A stretch of DNA of 64,000 nt from Chryseobacterium oncorhynchi (GCF_002899895.1 NZ_PPEI02000001.1:1154848-1218847); one strand, 5' to 3'; shown: positions 8,583 to 17,910, numbered from the stretch's first letter. Numbers and translations: made by a program. Notes: a model not told the origin generated them from the letters alone.

Positions 8583-9257
8583 TTAAACGATTAGTTTATA
8601 TCCAATTCCTTTTAAAGTCTGAATGGTATTGATTCCTAACTTTTCTCTTAATCTTCTGATGTGAACGTCAATAGTTCTTTCTCCTACGATAACATCGTTC
8701 CCCCAAACTTTTTCCAGAATTTCTTCTCTTTTGAAAACTTTTTCTGTATTGGAAGCCAAAAGATAAAGTAAATCAAATTCTTTTTTAGGAAGCAGAAACT
8801 GCTGTCCGCTTTTGGAAACCCTGAAATTATCTTTATCAATAATAAGATCACCTATTTCGATCAGTTTTGCATTATCAGAAACCTGAGAGGTTAATTGTAG
8901 TAATGCGTTTACTTTAGAAATAAGAATTTTTGGTTTGATTAGTTTTACGACATAATCGTTGGCACCTGCCTGAAAACCGGCTAATTGAGAAAACTCTTCA
9001 CTTCTTGCAGAAAGGAAAACAATCAATGTTTTTTGAAGTTCTTTCACTTTACGAAGTTCCTGACAAGTTTCAATGCCATCTTTTTCGGGCATCATTACAT
9101 CTAGGAGGATCAGATCCGGAATTATTTCTTTTGCTTTTTCTATACCTTCGTTACCATTGGTAGCTGTATAAATATCATAACCTTCCTTTTCCAAATTGTA
9201 AGACAGAATCTCTAAAATGTCCAGTTCATCGTCTATTAAAAGAATTTTTTTGCTCAT
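8583..9257 (-). CDS. OmpR/PhoB-family response regulator
   Basis: A 224-residue DNA-binding regulator: receiver domain (residues 1-~118) with acidic pocket D9/D10 and phospho-acceptor D53 in LILLDVMMPEKDG, then a winged helix (residues ~128-224) ending GERTIDVHIRRLREKLG and TLKGIGYKLIV. One oddity: the conserved switch lysine, normally followed by a cis-proline (K-P), reads YVVKLIKP here, with Leu (codon CTA) where Pro is expected. It is encoded first in an operon with the histidine kinase. It is divergent from the large TonB receptor at 9573, and a 315-bp intergenic region with repeats lies between them, so control of that receptor is plausible. Confidence 0.94.
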   Translation of the reverse strand: MSKKILLIDDELDILEILSYNLEKEGYDIYTATNGNEGIEKAKEIIPDLILLDVMMPEKDGIETCQELRKVKELQKTLIVFLSARSEEFSQLAGFQAGANDYVVKLIKPKILISKVNALLQLTSQVSDNAKLIEIGDLIIDKDNFRVSKSGQQFLLPKKEFDLLYLLASNTEKVFKREEILEKVWGNDVIVGERTIDVHIRRLREKLGINTIQTLKGIGYKLIV

Positions 9258-9278
9258 CTTCTAGTTTAAGAATTCCCA

Positions 9279-9286
9279 CAAAAGTA
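9279..9286 (-). promoter_or_regulatory. candidate -7 element for the two-component operon
   Basis: TACTTTTG on the minus strand, 21 bp before the ATG at 9257. No TTG at 17-19 bp upstream. Confidence 0.4.
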
Positions 9287-9445
9287 ACTATTTTCCGTGG
9301 TCTTCCTTATTTATGTTATGTTAACTAATTATTAAAAAACATATCATCAGTTTTGAATTTCAAAATCGATAATAAAAACAGTAAATAAATACATATAAAT
9401 CAAATATACGAAACTATTATTATAATAAACAAAAAAAATATAATT

Positions 9446-9484
9446 ATAAAAAACAAACATCAACAATAAAAAACAACCATCATC
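9446..9484. repeat. tandem 20-bp-phased direct repeat in the divergent promoter region
   Basis: Two 19-nt copies, ATAAAAAACAAACATCAAC (9446-9464) and ATAAAAAACAACCATCATC (9466-9484), differ at two positions and are offset by 20 bp, close to two helical turns. This is the spacing at which OmpR/PhoB-type regulators bind side by side. The rest of 9258-9572 is very AT-rich with no gene. Confidence 0.45.
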
Positions 9485-9522
9485 TATTAATACAAACTTC
9501 ACAATTAATTAAGATTCTCCTA

Positions 9523-9540
9523 AACTTTTCCTGAAAAGTT
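9523..9540. promoter_or_regulatory. 18-bp dyad upstream of the TonB receptor (operator candidate)
   Basis: AACTTTTC-CT-GAAAAGTT is a perfect inverted repeat with 8-bp arms and a 2-bp centre. It ends 32 bp before the ATG at 9573 and abuts a near-consensus -7 element (TTATTTTG at 9545-9552), a position suited to a repressor site. The short spacer makes it a poor terminator. Confidence 0.45.
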
Positions 9541-9572
9541 AGCCCTTATTTTGCCCCTGAAAAAGAAGTAAA

Positions 9573-12362
9573 ATGAAAAAACAACTCCAAAAGAGTATTA
9601 CGCTACTTGCTTTGTTTTCTGCGGGCCTTGCTTTTGCACAGAGCCAAGTGTTAGAAGGCAGGGTATTGGATGAGAAAGACAACACTCCTATAGAGGGTGT
9701 AAAAGTAAAGGTGAATGATCAGGAAGTAACTACTGATATTGCCGGATATTACTCAATCAATCTATCCCCTGGTACCAATTACATTATAACGGTAAGCTCT
9801 AACGGATACAACAGAAAGGAAATAAGTGAAGTTATTGTAAAAAATGATGGTAACACTCACCTTGATATTGTTTTAGATAAGCCCACTACTAAGGAGAAAG
9901 AAATTGAGGGAGTTGTAATAAAATCAAATGCAAGAAAAGAAACCATAGCTTCTACCATCGGTTTACAGAAAAATTCTGGTGTAGTTTCTCAGGTTATTGG
10001 TGTTGAAGCTATTAAAAGAAGTCCGGATAGAAACACAGGAGAGGTTCTGAAAAGAGTTTCCGGTGTGAGTTTATTTGATGGAAAATATATTGTAGTAAGA
10101 GGTTTATCAGACCGTTATAATCAGGCCATGTTAAATGGTATTCAGTTATCCAGTACGGAGCCTGACAGAAAGACATTTTCTTTTGACCTTTTCCCGGCCA
10201 ACGTTATTGAAACCCTGGTCATTAACAAAACCTTTATTCCTGAATATACGGGAGAATGGGGAGGCGCATTGATCCAGGTAAATACTAAGGATATTCCTAA
10301 TAAGAATTTCTTTAATGCACAAATAGGTGTAGGAGGAAACTCTATCACGATGGGGCAAGAGTTCCATATGCAAAAAGGTGGAAAATGGGACTTTCTAGGA
10401 ATTGATGACGGTTACAGAAAGCTTCCAACCAATATGCCTGCAAAAAATGCATTCACGATCTTAACTGAAGCTCAGAAAACAGAAATAGGTAAAGGATATA
10501 CCAAGAACATGGGCTACAATAGTGTAGGTTATCCTGAAAACATAAGTTTACAGTTAGACGGAGGTTTCAATTCTAAGTTATTTGGAAAGGATCTGGGAGT
10601 AATTGCAGTATTAAATTACAGCAACAATAAGAGAAGAACTGAATCTACCAACCGTTTCTTTACCATCAACAATCAACTTGCTGATACCAACTTTGATTAT
10701 TTCACTGAAAAATACAGCAATGATGTTACCTTGGGTGGAATGTTGAATTTTACTTTAAAACTTAACAACAACAATAAAATTTCCATCAAGAACATTATCA
10801 CCAATAACTCGGTGAATCATATGTCTTTCAGATCTGGAAAGGATTTTGAATTTGATCCTATCAACGGAACGAATATCATAGCCAGAGAGACAGGATTTAA
10901 AAATACAACATTCTATAATTCTACTCTTACCGGAACTCATAAAATAGATGCCCTTGGCGGATTTACCGTAAACTGGTACGGAAGCTTCGGGATCCTAGAC
11001 CAATACATTCCATTGCTACAGCGTTTGCAGTATAACCAATATACCAATATGGAGGGAAGTCCTTATCTGGCATTGATTTCTAATGGTCTTTCTCAAAAAT
11101 CAGGAAGTGTTTTCTATTCTACACTAAGCGATTATTTATACAATGCTGGTGGTGATATTTCTAAGACATTTACTTTATTTGGACAAAAGCAAACCATCAA
11201 AGGAGGATATTTATTCCAGGTAAAAGACAGAATATACAATTCAAGACCATTCTCTGTAAGGCTTGAAAGATACAATCAAGGATTACTTTCTCAGCCTTTT
11301 GAAACTATCTTTAATCAGGAAAACTTTGGAACTGACGGTAGATTTACATTCGATGAAATTGCCGGAAATCAGTACAGATATATTGCCAATACAATTCTTA
11401 ATGCAGGATATTTACAGTTTGACAACAACTTTACGCCTTGGTTAAGAGCCGTATGGGGATTAAGAGTTGAGAACTTTGACCAATTAGTAGGAAGCACGAA
11501 AAAAAGCGATGATCGTTTTGTAAACACTCGTGTAACAGACTTTTTACCTGCGCTTAACTTGACATTCAAAGTAAATCCTAAAATGAATGTACGTCTTGCC
11601 GGTTCACAAACTGTTGTAAGACCTGAGTTTAGAGAGGTTTCTCCTTTGGCTTATTATGATTTCGACTTGGGAGCTACTGTAATTGGTAGTAAAAATATTG
11701 AAAGAACTAAAATTACCAGTGCGGATCTTCGTTGGGAATATTACCCAAGAAACGGTGAGATCTTCTCTGTGGCAGGTTTCTATAAAAACTTCAAAAAGCC
11801 GATCGAGCTTTACTTCAACCAATCCGGGGTAGGAACAAGTAACACGTTCAACTACCTTAACGTAGACAAAGCTGATGCGTATGGGATAGAGGTTGAATTC
11901 AGAAAGAAACTTGATTTCATTTCTGCACTTAGAAACTTTACACTAGGTGGAAATGCTTCCAGAATCTGGAACAGAGTAACGGATGAAACTACGAAAATTG
12001 ACAGACCGATGCAGGGACAATCTCCTTACACGATCAATGCCAGTCTTCAGTACGATACTGAAAAATCAGGATGGTCTTCTACGGTACTTTTCAACATGAT
12101 CGGAAGAAGAATTCTTTATGTAGGAAATGATCAGGTTCCACCAATCTGGGAAGCTCCAAGACCCCTTTTAGACTTCCAGATTGCTAAAAAAATATGGAAA
12201 GATAAAGGAGAGCTAAAACTGAATGTTTCAGACATCCTGAACCGTCGTGCTAAGTTCTACCATGATCTTAATGACAATGGTAAATATGACAAAACAGATG
12301 CTCTTGCTATAGAAAGAGTAACAGGGACCAATATCAGTTTAACACTGGGGTACAAATTTTAA
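9573..12362 (+). CDS. TonB-dependent receptor with carboxypeptidase-regulatory-like domain
   Basis: A 929-residue outer-membrane transporter. The signal peptide ends AGLAFAQ. Residues ~25-115 form a CarboxypepD_reg-like beta sandwich (VLEGRVLDEKDNTPIEGVKVKV), common on Bacteroidota receptors. The plug follows (~125-245; GEVLKRVSGVSLFDGKYIVV, RGLSDRYNQAMLNGIQLSST), then a barrel ending in aromatic SLTLGYKF. The gene after it, 46 bp away, encodes a beta-helix lipoprotein that is the usual partner of this receptor subtype, not a SusD. The pair is divergent from a PhoR/PhoB-like system. A phosphate- or phospho-substrate role is possible but not shown; the ligand is unknown. Confidence 0.94.
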   Translation: MKKQLQKSITLLALFSAGLAFAQSQVLEGRVLDEKDNTPIEGVKVKVNDQEVTTDIAGYYSINLSPGTNYIITVSSNGYNRKEISEVIVKNDGNTHLDIVLDKPTTKEKEIEGVVIKSNARKETIASTIGLQKNSGVVSQVIGVEAIKRSPDRNTGEVLKRVSGVSLFDGKYIVVRGLSDRYNQAMLNGIQLSSTEPDRKTFSFDLFPANVIETLVINKTFIPEYTGEWGGALIQVNTKDIPNKNFFNAQIGVGGNSITMGQEFHMQKGGKWDFLGIDDGYRKLPTNMPAKNAFTILTEAQKTEIGKGYTKNMGYNSVGYPENISLQLDGGFNSKLFGKDLGVIAVLNYSNNKRRTESTNRFFTINNQLADTNFDYFTEKYSNDVTLGGMLNFTLKLNNNNKISIKNIITNNSVNHMSFRSGKDFEFDPINGTNIIARETGFKNTTFYNSTLTGTHKIDALGGFTVNWYGSFGILDQYIPLLQRLQYNQYTNMEGSPYLALISNGLSQKSGSVFYSTLSDYLYNAGGDISKTFTLFGQKQTIKGGYLFQVKDRIYNSRPFSVRLERYNQGLLSQPFETIFNQENFGTDGRFTFDEIAGNQYRYIANTILNAGYLQFDNNFTPWLRAVWGLRVENFDQLVGSTKKSDDRFVNTRVTDFLPALNLTFKVNPKMNVRLAGSQTVVRPEFREVSPLAYYDFDLGATVIGSKNIERTKITSADLRWEYYPRNGEIFSVAGFYKNFKKPIELYFNQSGVGTSNTFNYLNVDKADAYGIEVEFRKKLDFISALRNFTLGGNASRIWNRVTDETTKIDRPMQGQSPYTINASLQYDTEKSGWSSTVLFNMIGRRILYVGNDQVPPIWEAPRPLLDFQIAKKIWKDKGELKLNVSDILNRRAKFYHDLNDNGKYDKTDALAIERVTGTNISLTLGYKF

Positions 12363-12408
12363 TATATCCAATAAATAATCTAATAAAAATAATTTAATTC
12401 TTTATAAC

Positions 12409-13818
12409 ATGAAAAAGTTCGTTTTATATTCTTTAATGCTTAGCGCTCTAGTATCAACTACCGCTTGTAGAAATATAGAAGAAGATGGACCTACCATCGT
12501 TCAAGGTGGTGGCAACGGAAACGGAGAGACTGAAAACCTTATTCTTTCAGGAAAAATCACATCAAGTCTTACCCTTAAAGCTAATAAAATCTATAAGCTA
12601 AGAGGATTAGTATACGTAACTAACGGAGCTACTTTAACCATCGAGCCAGGTACAAAAATTGTAGGTGAAGCTGATAAAAACGGAGCTTTAATTATTACTA
12701 AAGGAAGTAAAATAATGGCAGAAGGTACTGCTGCTAACCCTATTATCTTCACTTCAGAAAAACCAAGTCCGAAAAGAGGAGACTGGGCAGGTGTTGTTAT
12801 CTTAGGAAATGCACCTACTAACGCATCTTTCGGTGGTGCTAACGGAGTAGGAGAAATTGAAGGAGGTATCAATAACTCTGAAGGTCTTGGACTTTATGGT
12901 GGAACTAATGCTGCTGACAACAGTGGTATCTTAAAATATGTAAGAATTGAATATGCAGGATATGCTTTCTTACCAGACAAAGAGGTTAACGGACTTACAT
13001 TCGGAGGTGTAGGTAACGGTACTACAGTAGATTACGTAGAAGTTGCTTATGCTAATGATGATAGTTTTGAGTGGTTCGGAGGAACGGTAAACTGTTCTCA
13101 CCTTATTTCTTACAAAGGTCTTGATGACGATTTCGATACTGATAACGGTTTCTCAGGAAATATTCAGTTCGGTATTGCAGTAAGAGATCCTCAGGTAGCT
13201 GACGTTTCCGGTTCTAACGCATTTGAATCTGATAATGATGCTAATGGTTCTCCTCTAACACCTCAAACATCTGCTACATTCTCTAATATGACGATCATTG
13301 GGCCAATCAATTCTTCAAGCCCAGGTTCAATCAACTCATTATTCCAGAATGCATTGCAGATCAGAAGAAACTCTTCTATCTCAGTATTTAACTCTGTTTT
13401 CACAGGATTCCCGGTTGGTTTATTCGTTGATGCAACTAAAGGAACTCCAACAGATAATAATATTGTAGGTAATAAACTGTTTTTCGAAAATAACATTATA
13501 GCAGGAAGTACAACTCCTTTAAAATTCGGAGCTTCAACTTCTACCCCAACAAGTTATACATTGAACGACCTTACAACGTGGTTTAACGCTAAAGGAAATA
13601 CAATCTTAGCTTCTACTGCTGATGTAAAACTTGCCGGTGCATGGGCTCCTGCAGGAACTACACCAAACTTTACTCCAGCTGCTGGTTCTCCACTATTAAC
13701 AGGAGGAACATTTACAAATCCTAAAGTAGCTACTTGGTTTACTCAGGTAACTTACAGAGGTGCTGTGAAAGATGCCAATGATACTTGGTATGCAGGATGG
13801 ACAAACTTCAATTTATAG
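12409..13818 (+). CDS. beta-helix-like surface lipoprotein, partner of the TonB receptor
   Basis: A 469-residue protein with a lipoprotein signal (MKKFVLYSLMLSALVSTTAC, Cys20). The mature part begins with hydrophobic strands and GATLTIEPGTKIVGEA, followed by Gly/Asn-rich repeats (RGDWAGVVILGNAP, VDYVEVAYANDDSFEWFGG) typical of right-handed parallel beta-helices, and ends with the family signature WYAGWTNFNL. Proteins of this kind are encoded directly after TonB receptors across Flavobacteriia and are probably surface ligand-capture partners, although databases sometimes give them misleading transporter names. It is co-transcribed with the receptor and followed by a strong terminator. Confidence 0.87.
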   Translation: MKKFVLYSLMLSALVSTTACRNIEEDGPTIVQGGGNGNGETENLILSGKITSSLTLKANKIYKLRGLVYVTNGATLTIEPGTKIVGEADKNGALIITKGSKIMAEGTAANPIIFTSEKPSPKRGDWAGVVILGNAPTNASFGGANGVGEIEGGINNSEGLGLYGGTNAADNSGILKYVRIEYAGYAFLPDKEVNGLTFGGVGNGTTVDYVEVAYANDDSFEWFGGTVNCSHLISYKGLDDDFDTDNGFSGNIQFGIAVRDPQVADVSGSNAFESDNDANGSPLTPQTSATFSNMTIIGPINSSSPGSINSLFQNALQIRRNSSISVFNSVFTGFPVGLFVDATKGTPTDNNIVGNKLFFENNIIAGSTTPLKFGASTSTPTSYTLNDLTTWFNAKGNTILASTADVKLAGAWAPAGTTPNFTPAAGSPLLTGGTFTNPKVATWFTQVTYRGAVKDANDTWYAGWTNFNL

Positions 13819-13850
13819 AACAATATAGTAATTAGATTTTATTCAATAAA

Positions 13851-13886
13851 AAGCCTTCGGAAAGATTTTTCCGAAGGCTTTTTTTT
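13851..13886 (+). terminator. rho-independent terminator
   Basis: A 13-bp stem of AAGCCTTCGGAAA type with a short GAT loop and a run of eight T. It closes the TonB receptor operon. The rest of the 366-bp gap up to 14184 holds one further terminator and no gene. Confidence 0.92.
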
Positions 13887-14113
13887 ACTCGATTTTCAAA
13901 AATGATCAACAATAGCCATATTGAATGTTAAAACGTGTTAACATTGAAAATTCAAATTCTTATAATTCCAGAGAGATAAAATAACTCCACCTTCCCATAT
14001 TTGACTTAATTTTCAAGGTTTGCTTTAAAATCGGAATAATCTGGTGTATTTATTTGTCTGAACAAAATAAATTTCATTCTTATTAAATACAACAATATAG
14101 GAACATAACTCAT

Positions 14114-14141
14114 AAAAAAGCCACCGGAAAATTCCGATGGC
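14114..14141 (-). terminator. rho-independent terminator
   Basis: GCCAtCGGAA / TTCCGgTGGC with TTTTTTATG following on the minus strand, 44 bp after the stop of the amidohydrolase at 14185. Confidence 0.82.
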
Positions 14142-14184
14142 ATTCACAAAAAACAAGTGTATAAAAAATATATATACATTTCAT

Positions 14185-15423
14185 TTAACTTCTCCAAAAC
14201 AGATTCCCATCATGCATCAGGGCTTCTATTTTAGAGATTCTGGAAACAGCTTCTGCAGAACATGAAGCATCTGTAAGCACAATGGCGGCTTCATCACCAG
14301 TCTTAGGCCATTGCTGATTTCCTTTTTCATCCAATGGAAGAATACTTTGAGTCGCAAATTGCAAAGCTCTTGACAATGCATATTCTGTAGCATATCCGTA
14401 CAATTCTGCAATAAGATTGGCTTTCTGCAACATATTTCCGGACCCGAAAGTACTCCAGTAGTCCTGAACATTATCATTTCCAATCAGCACATTTACGCCA
14501 TATTTCTTTAGCGTTGGAATCGGCATTATTGTTCCTTTAAAAGGTACAGAAGAAGCAATTCCTACCTTTCCTGCTGCCAGTCTTTCTGCAATCTGCTCAG
14601 CTTCTTTTGGAGAAAGATGTGCCAGTGCAAACGCGTGGCTAACAAAAGTTTTTCCCTGAAGTGCTGGATTTTCAATCGCCTTATCAATCAGATAATTGAT
14701 TGTTTTCATTCCGGACTCTCCTACTTCATGAAGATGAATATCAATTCCTTTATGATGATCAAGAGCAAGTTGTACTGTAAAATCCATGACTTTTTCAATA
14801 CTTCCGTCTATACTCAATGGATCTAATCCTCCTATAAAACCAACACTTTTTAGCTTGGCAGCTTCTTTCATTAAAGGAGCCGAGGCTGTATAATACACAC
14901 CATGCTGTGGAAAGGCAACCAACTCTGCTTTAAAGGAATCTTTTTTATTTTCGAGAGCCTGTTCCAAATGCTCAAGAGATTGTAATCCTGAGGTAGGATC
15001 AATATTAAAGTGTGTTCTCGCAAAATGAGTTCCATAGTGCTGTTGAAGATTAATCAACTGCTCTGCCCTGTCCACTGAAGTTTTTAGCAATTCCGGAATG
15101 ATTTCCTGTTCATAGGCAATCATATCCTTTACTGTTCTTCTTTTCGGAGAAAGAGCCTGCCATGGAAGACCATACAATGTTTTATCCAAATGGATGTGCA
15201 TATCCCTAAAAGCAGGGAGCATTAAATATCCCTTGGCGTCTATTGCATCAGAAGCAGGATCATTTGCTTTTACAGTCTTGATCTTTCCCTCTTCAATTTC
15301 AATACTGAAAAGGTTTGTTTTTGTTCCGATTACTTCTTCATTTTCATATTCAAAACCTGTTTCCAGGCGGACATTTTTCAGGGAATATTTTCCTTTTGCA
15401 GTTAATTGATAGGGAAATTGCAT
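14185..15423 (-). CDS. cytosine-deaminase-like amidohydrolase (cytoplasmic paralogue)
   Basis: A 412-residue metal-dependent hydrolase of the amidohydrolase superfamily, closest in motif pattern to cytosine deaminase and related deaminases. Metal ligands are visible in order: HxH in DMHIHLDKT, His in DIHLHEVGE, His in FVSHAF, and Asp in LIGNDN; the substrate-side QHG lies in ELVAFPQHG. It has no signal peptide. It is strongly similar throughout to the amidohydrolase at 16531-17865 (shared SLKNVRLE, AFPQHGV, KVMDFTVQLALD, LQKANL and AVSRIS), so the two arose by duplication. The AraC gene lies immediately upstream on the same strand. The substrate could be a pyrimidine or another cyclic amidine; it is not determined. 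Confidence 0.88.
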   Translation of the reverse strand: MQFPYQLTAKGKYSLKNVRLETGFEYENEEVIGTKTNLFSIEIEEGKIKTVKANDPASDAIDAKGYLMLPAFRDMHIHLDKTLYGLPWQALSPKRRTVKDMIAYEQEIIPELLKTSVDRAEQLINLQQHYGTHFARTHFNIDPTSGLQSLEHLEQALENKKDSFKAELVAFPQHGVYYTASAPLMKEAAKLKSVGFIGGLDPLSIDGSIEKVMDFTVQLALDHHKGIDIHLHEVGESGMKTINYLIDKAIENPALQGKTFVSHAFALAHLSPKEAEQIAERLAAGKVGIASSVPFKGTIMPIPTLKKYGVNVLIGNDNVQDYWSTFGSGNMLQKANLIAELYGYATEYALSRALQFATQSILPLDEKGNQQWPKTGDEAAIVLTDASCSAEAVSRISKIEALMHDGNLFWRS

Positions 15424-15443
15424 TATTTAATATTTTAACACTA

Positions 15444-15478
15444 CAAAATTACACCGGCTTCTGTTGAAAACCGGTGTA
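15444..15478 (-). promoter_or_regulatory. -7 element with adjoining inverted repeat upstream of the amidohydrolase
   Basis: TAATTTTG (15444-15451, minus strand) lies 21 bp before the ATG at 15423. Directly upstream is TACACCGG-N13-CCGGTGTA (15450-15478), occupying the -10 to -35 interval. This could be an operator over the promoter, or a weak araC terminator (the following TAATTTTGT is a poor U-tract). Confidence 0.45.
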
Positions 15479-15503
15479 TCAATTATGTCTTGTTTTGTAT
15501 AAA

Positions 15504-16349
15504 TTATTCCTTGAATTGAGAAGGTGTCATTCCGGTCTGAGCCTTAAAGAACTTAGAAAAACTGGCATGATCATAAAAACCAAGGTCGTAAACAATATCT
15601 TTTACAGACATTTCTGAAACTTTTAAAAGGCGCTTTGCTTCCAGTAGAATACGATCCTGAATAAGGGATGACGCGGAAGCATTGAGATTCTTTTTACAGA
15701 CGATATTAAGATAATTAGCAGAAATATTCAGTTTATCTGCATAAAAAGAAACCGACCTTTCTGTCCTGAAATGTTCATCAATCAGATGCAGGAATTTTGA
15801 AATGATCGGGTTTGAATTATAAACTTCAAAATCCTTAAAGGCTCCCTCCATGGATTGGCTTACCAATAAACCGATCAACTCACTTCTCTTTTGAATAAGT
15901 TCCCAAAAGATGTTTTCTCCAGATAATTCTTTTTGAATAGCCTGAAATTCATATAAAAAAGTCAGAAAAACCTCTTTGGAAAGATTGATGACCGGATGGT
16001 TCTGATAATAAGAAGCTGAAAAGCGCAATGAAGGCAAAAAACTTTCAAACCAATCTCTGCTGATCATCAACTGGTAGCCTATTGTTTCTTTTTCGATCAC
16101 CCATTGATGTACCTGATCAGGAAAAACAAGATGAATCTGATGATCTCCTACCTTATATTCCGTAAAATCTATAGTATGTGAACCTACTCCATGGTCGAAA
16201 AGGTTAATGATAAAAAAATCATGCTTGTGGGGATCATCAATGGAACGTGCGCCGTAAAGTTCATTAAACAGCAAATTACAGCCCTTAAGCTGGTTCTCAC
16301 TAAACTCCTGAATTCCTAAAATGGGAAAATGATCTGTATGATAACTCAC
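15504..16349 (-). CDS. AraC-family transcriptional regulator
   Basis: A cupin-like N-terminal sensing domain (residues ~10-130, with DPHKHDFFIINLF) and a C-terminal double helix-turn-helix of AraC type (~180-281; ADKLNISANYLNIVCKK, and the signature VKDIVYDLGFYDHASFSKFFK with TGMTPSQFK). The frame is open to an ATG at 16445, but that adds 32 residues with a spurious hydrophobic stretch coded in AT-rich DNA that holds a promoter-like GTATCTTTTG. I chose the GTG at 16349 (281 aa), preceded by AGGTAGC. The start remains uncertain. It sits between two paralogous amidohydrolases on the same strand and is the obvious candidate to regulate one or both in response to their substrate. Confidence 0.85.
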   Translation of the reverse strand: MSYHTDHFPILGIQEFSENQLKGCNLLFNELYGARSIDDPHKHDFFIINLFDHGVGSHTIDFTEYKVGDHQIHLVFPDQVHQWVIEKETIGYQLMISRDWFESFLPSLRFSASYYQNHPVINLSKEVFLTFLYEFQAIQKELSGENIFWELIQKRSELIGLLVSQSMEGAFKDFEVYNSNPIISKFLHLIDEHFRTERSVSFYADKLNISANYLNIVCKKNLNASASSLIQDRILLEAKRLLKVSEMSVKDIVYDLGFYDHASFSKFFKAQTGMTPSQFKE

Positions 16350-16530
16350 GCTACCTGAATTTCTCTTAAAATTAATAAAATTTATGAGAGAAAAAATTAA
16401 AATAGCCACAAAAGATACAATGCACCCTTTGTGGCCAAAAAACACTAACTAAATTATATATCTAAATTTTTAATTAGCAGACCATTACATACTGCTAACA
16501 ATATTTTTTAATCTTATTTAGACTAAGAAT

Positions 16531-17865
16531 TTAAAAAACAACATTCCCCTGATGCACCAACGATTCTACATCTGATATTCTTGATACTGCTTCTGCAGAA
16601 CAGCTTGCATTCAACAAAACAAAATCTGCCTTATCACCTGTTTTAGGCCATTGTTGAGTCCCTTTATCATCCAAAGGAAGTACATTTCCCGTTGCCAGCT
16701 TTAAGCTTCTTGATAATAAAAACTCGGTTGAATATCCATACAGCTGTGCCATCAGGTTAGCTTTCTGAAGTACACTTCCGGTCCCGAAAGTATTCCAGTG
16801 ATCCACAATACTGTCATTTCCTGTTAATACCGTTACATTATGTTTGTATAATGTTGGAATAGGCATAATCATTCTTCCAAAAGGAATAGTAGAAACAACC
16901 CCAATTTGTGCTTCGGCAAGTTTTTCGGCTACTTCTTCCTGTTTGGCGGCTTCTAGTTTAGCTAAGACAAAACAGTGGCTTAGGTAAGTTTTTCCCTTTA
17001 AAGATGGATTTTCATTTACTTTTTTAATAAGGTATTCAACCGTTTTCAATCCGGAATCTCCTGTTTCATGCAAATGAATATCTATTCCCTTTTTATTATC
17101 CAAAGCCAATTGAACCGTGAAGTCCATCACTTTTTCAATGTCTCCGTCTACATTAAATGGATCTACACCACCAATGAAGTCAATATCCATCTTTGCTGCC
17201 TCTTTCAGGTAAGGAGCTGAGTCTGTATAAAACACTCCATGCTGTGGAAATGCCACCAATTCAGCACCGAAGCCTTTCTTTTTATTCTCTAAAGCTTTTT
17301 GCAGATTTTTTAAAGACTGAAGCTTTGAAGTTGGTTCAATATTTACATGGCTTCTCGCGAATGAGGTTCCTTTCGATTGTAATAATTCAATCATTTTTTC
17401 AGCTTTAAATGTTGAATTCTTAAGCATCTCAGGAAGCATTTTCTGTTCAAGTTCAATCATTCCTTTCACCCCTCCTGTTCTCTTTCTTACAGCCTGCCAG
17501 TGATCTCCATAAAAAGTTTTATCCAAATGAATGTGCATATCTTTAAATGCAGGAAGCATTAATAATCCCTTGGCATCTATAGCTTTTGCATTAGCTTGAT
17601 TGGGAGCAATCTTGATGATCTTTCCGTTTTCAACTTCTATGTAAAACAGATCAGTCTTGGTAGCAGAAACTTCTCCCTCGTCATATTCAAAACCGATTTC
17701 TAAACGAACATTTTTAAGGCTCAGTTTTCCCTTTGCTGAAATATTTTTCTCATCAAAAAAAGGTGATGCCGTCATAATATTAGGTATTAAGGTTAATCCC
17801 GCCATTGCCAATGCTGAATTTCTTATAAAATCCTTTCGGGAGATATTATTGTCTGAAGTCTTCAT
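16531..17865 (-). CDS. cytosine-deaminase-like amidohydrolase with Tat-like signal (exported paralogue)
   Basis: A 444-residue paralogue of the 14185-15423 protein with the same metal-site motifs: DMHIHLDKT, ELVAFPQHG, DIHLHETGD, LSHCF, LTGNDS. It differs by an N-terminal extension MKTSDNNISRKDFIRNSALA followed by a hydrophobic stretch and TASPF. This resembles a twin-arginine signal (SRRDFLxxS) with the second Arg replaced by Lys, so a folded metalloenzyme exported to the periplasm is likely. The start at 17865 is preferred to 17910 because the signal begins there and the -7 box lies at 17883-17890. It is first in line before araC and the cytoplasmic paralogue. Confidence 0.88.
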   Translation of the reverse strand: MKTSDNNISRKDFIRNSALAMAGLTLIPNIMTASPFFDEKNISAKGKLSLKNVRLEIGFEYDEGEVSATKTDLFYIEVENGKIIKIAPNQANAKAIDAKGLLMLPAFKDMHIHLDKTFYGDHWQAVRKRTGGVKGMIELEQKMLPEMLKNSTFKAEKMIELLQSKGTSFARSHVNIEPTSKLQSLKNLQKALENKKKGFGAELVAFPQHGVFYTDSAPYLKEAAKMDIDFIGGVDPFNVDGDIEKVMDFTVQLALDNKKGIDIHLHETGDSGLKTVEYLIKKVNENPSLKGKTYLSHCFVLAKLEAAKQEEVAEKLAEAQIGVVSTIPFGRMIMPIPTLYKHNVTVLTGNDSIVDHWNTFGTGSVLQKANLMAQLYGYSTEFLLSRSLKLATGNVLPLDDKGTQQWPKTGDKADFVLLNASCSAEAVSRISDVESLVHQGNVVF

Positions 17866-17882
17866 TTCCAATCTATTTATGA

Positions 17883-17910
17883 CAAAAATAAAAAGAACTG
17901 TCCTGAACAA
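17883..17910 (-). promoter_or_regulatory. promoter, TTG-N17-TATTTTTG, with overlapping ATACACTTTGT site
   Basis: Complete flavobacterial promoter on the minus strand: TTG at 17908-17910, 17-bp spacer, TATTTTTG at 17883-17890, 17 bp before the ATG at 17865. The -33 TTG lies inside ATACACTTTGT (17907-17917), a word whose half GTGTAT recurs in the dyad at 18142-18156. Confidence 0.7.

Noticed and set aside
16350-16445. Upstream ATG for the AraC regulator
   Set aside because: The extra residues are hydrophobic translation of AT-rich promoter-like DNA; cupin similarity begins after residue 33.
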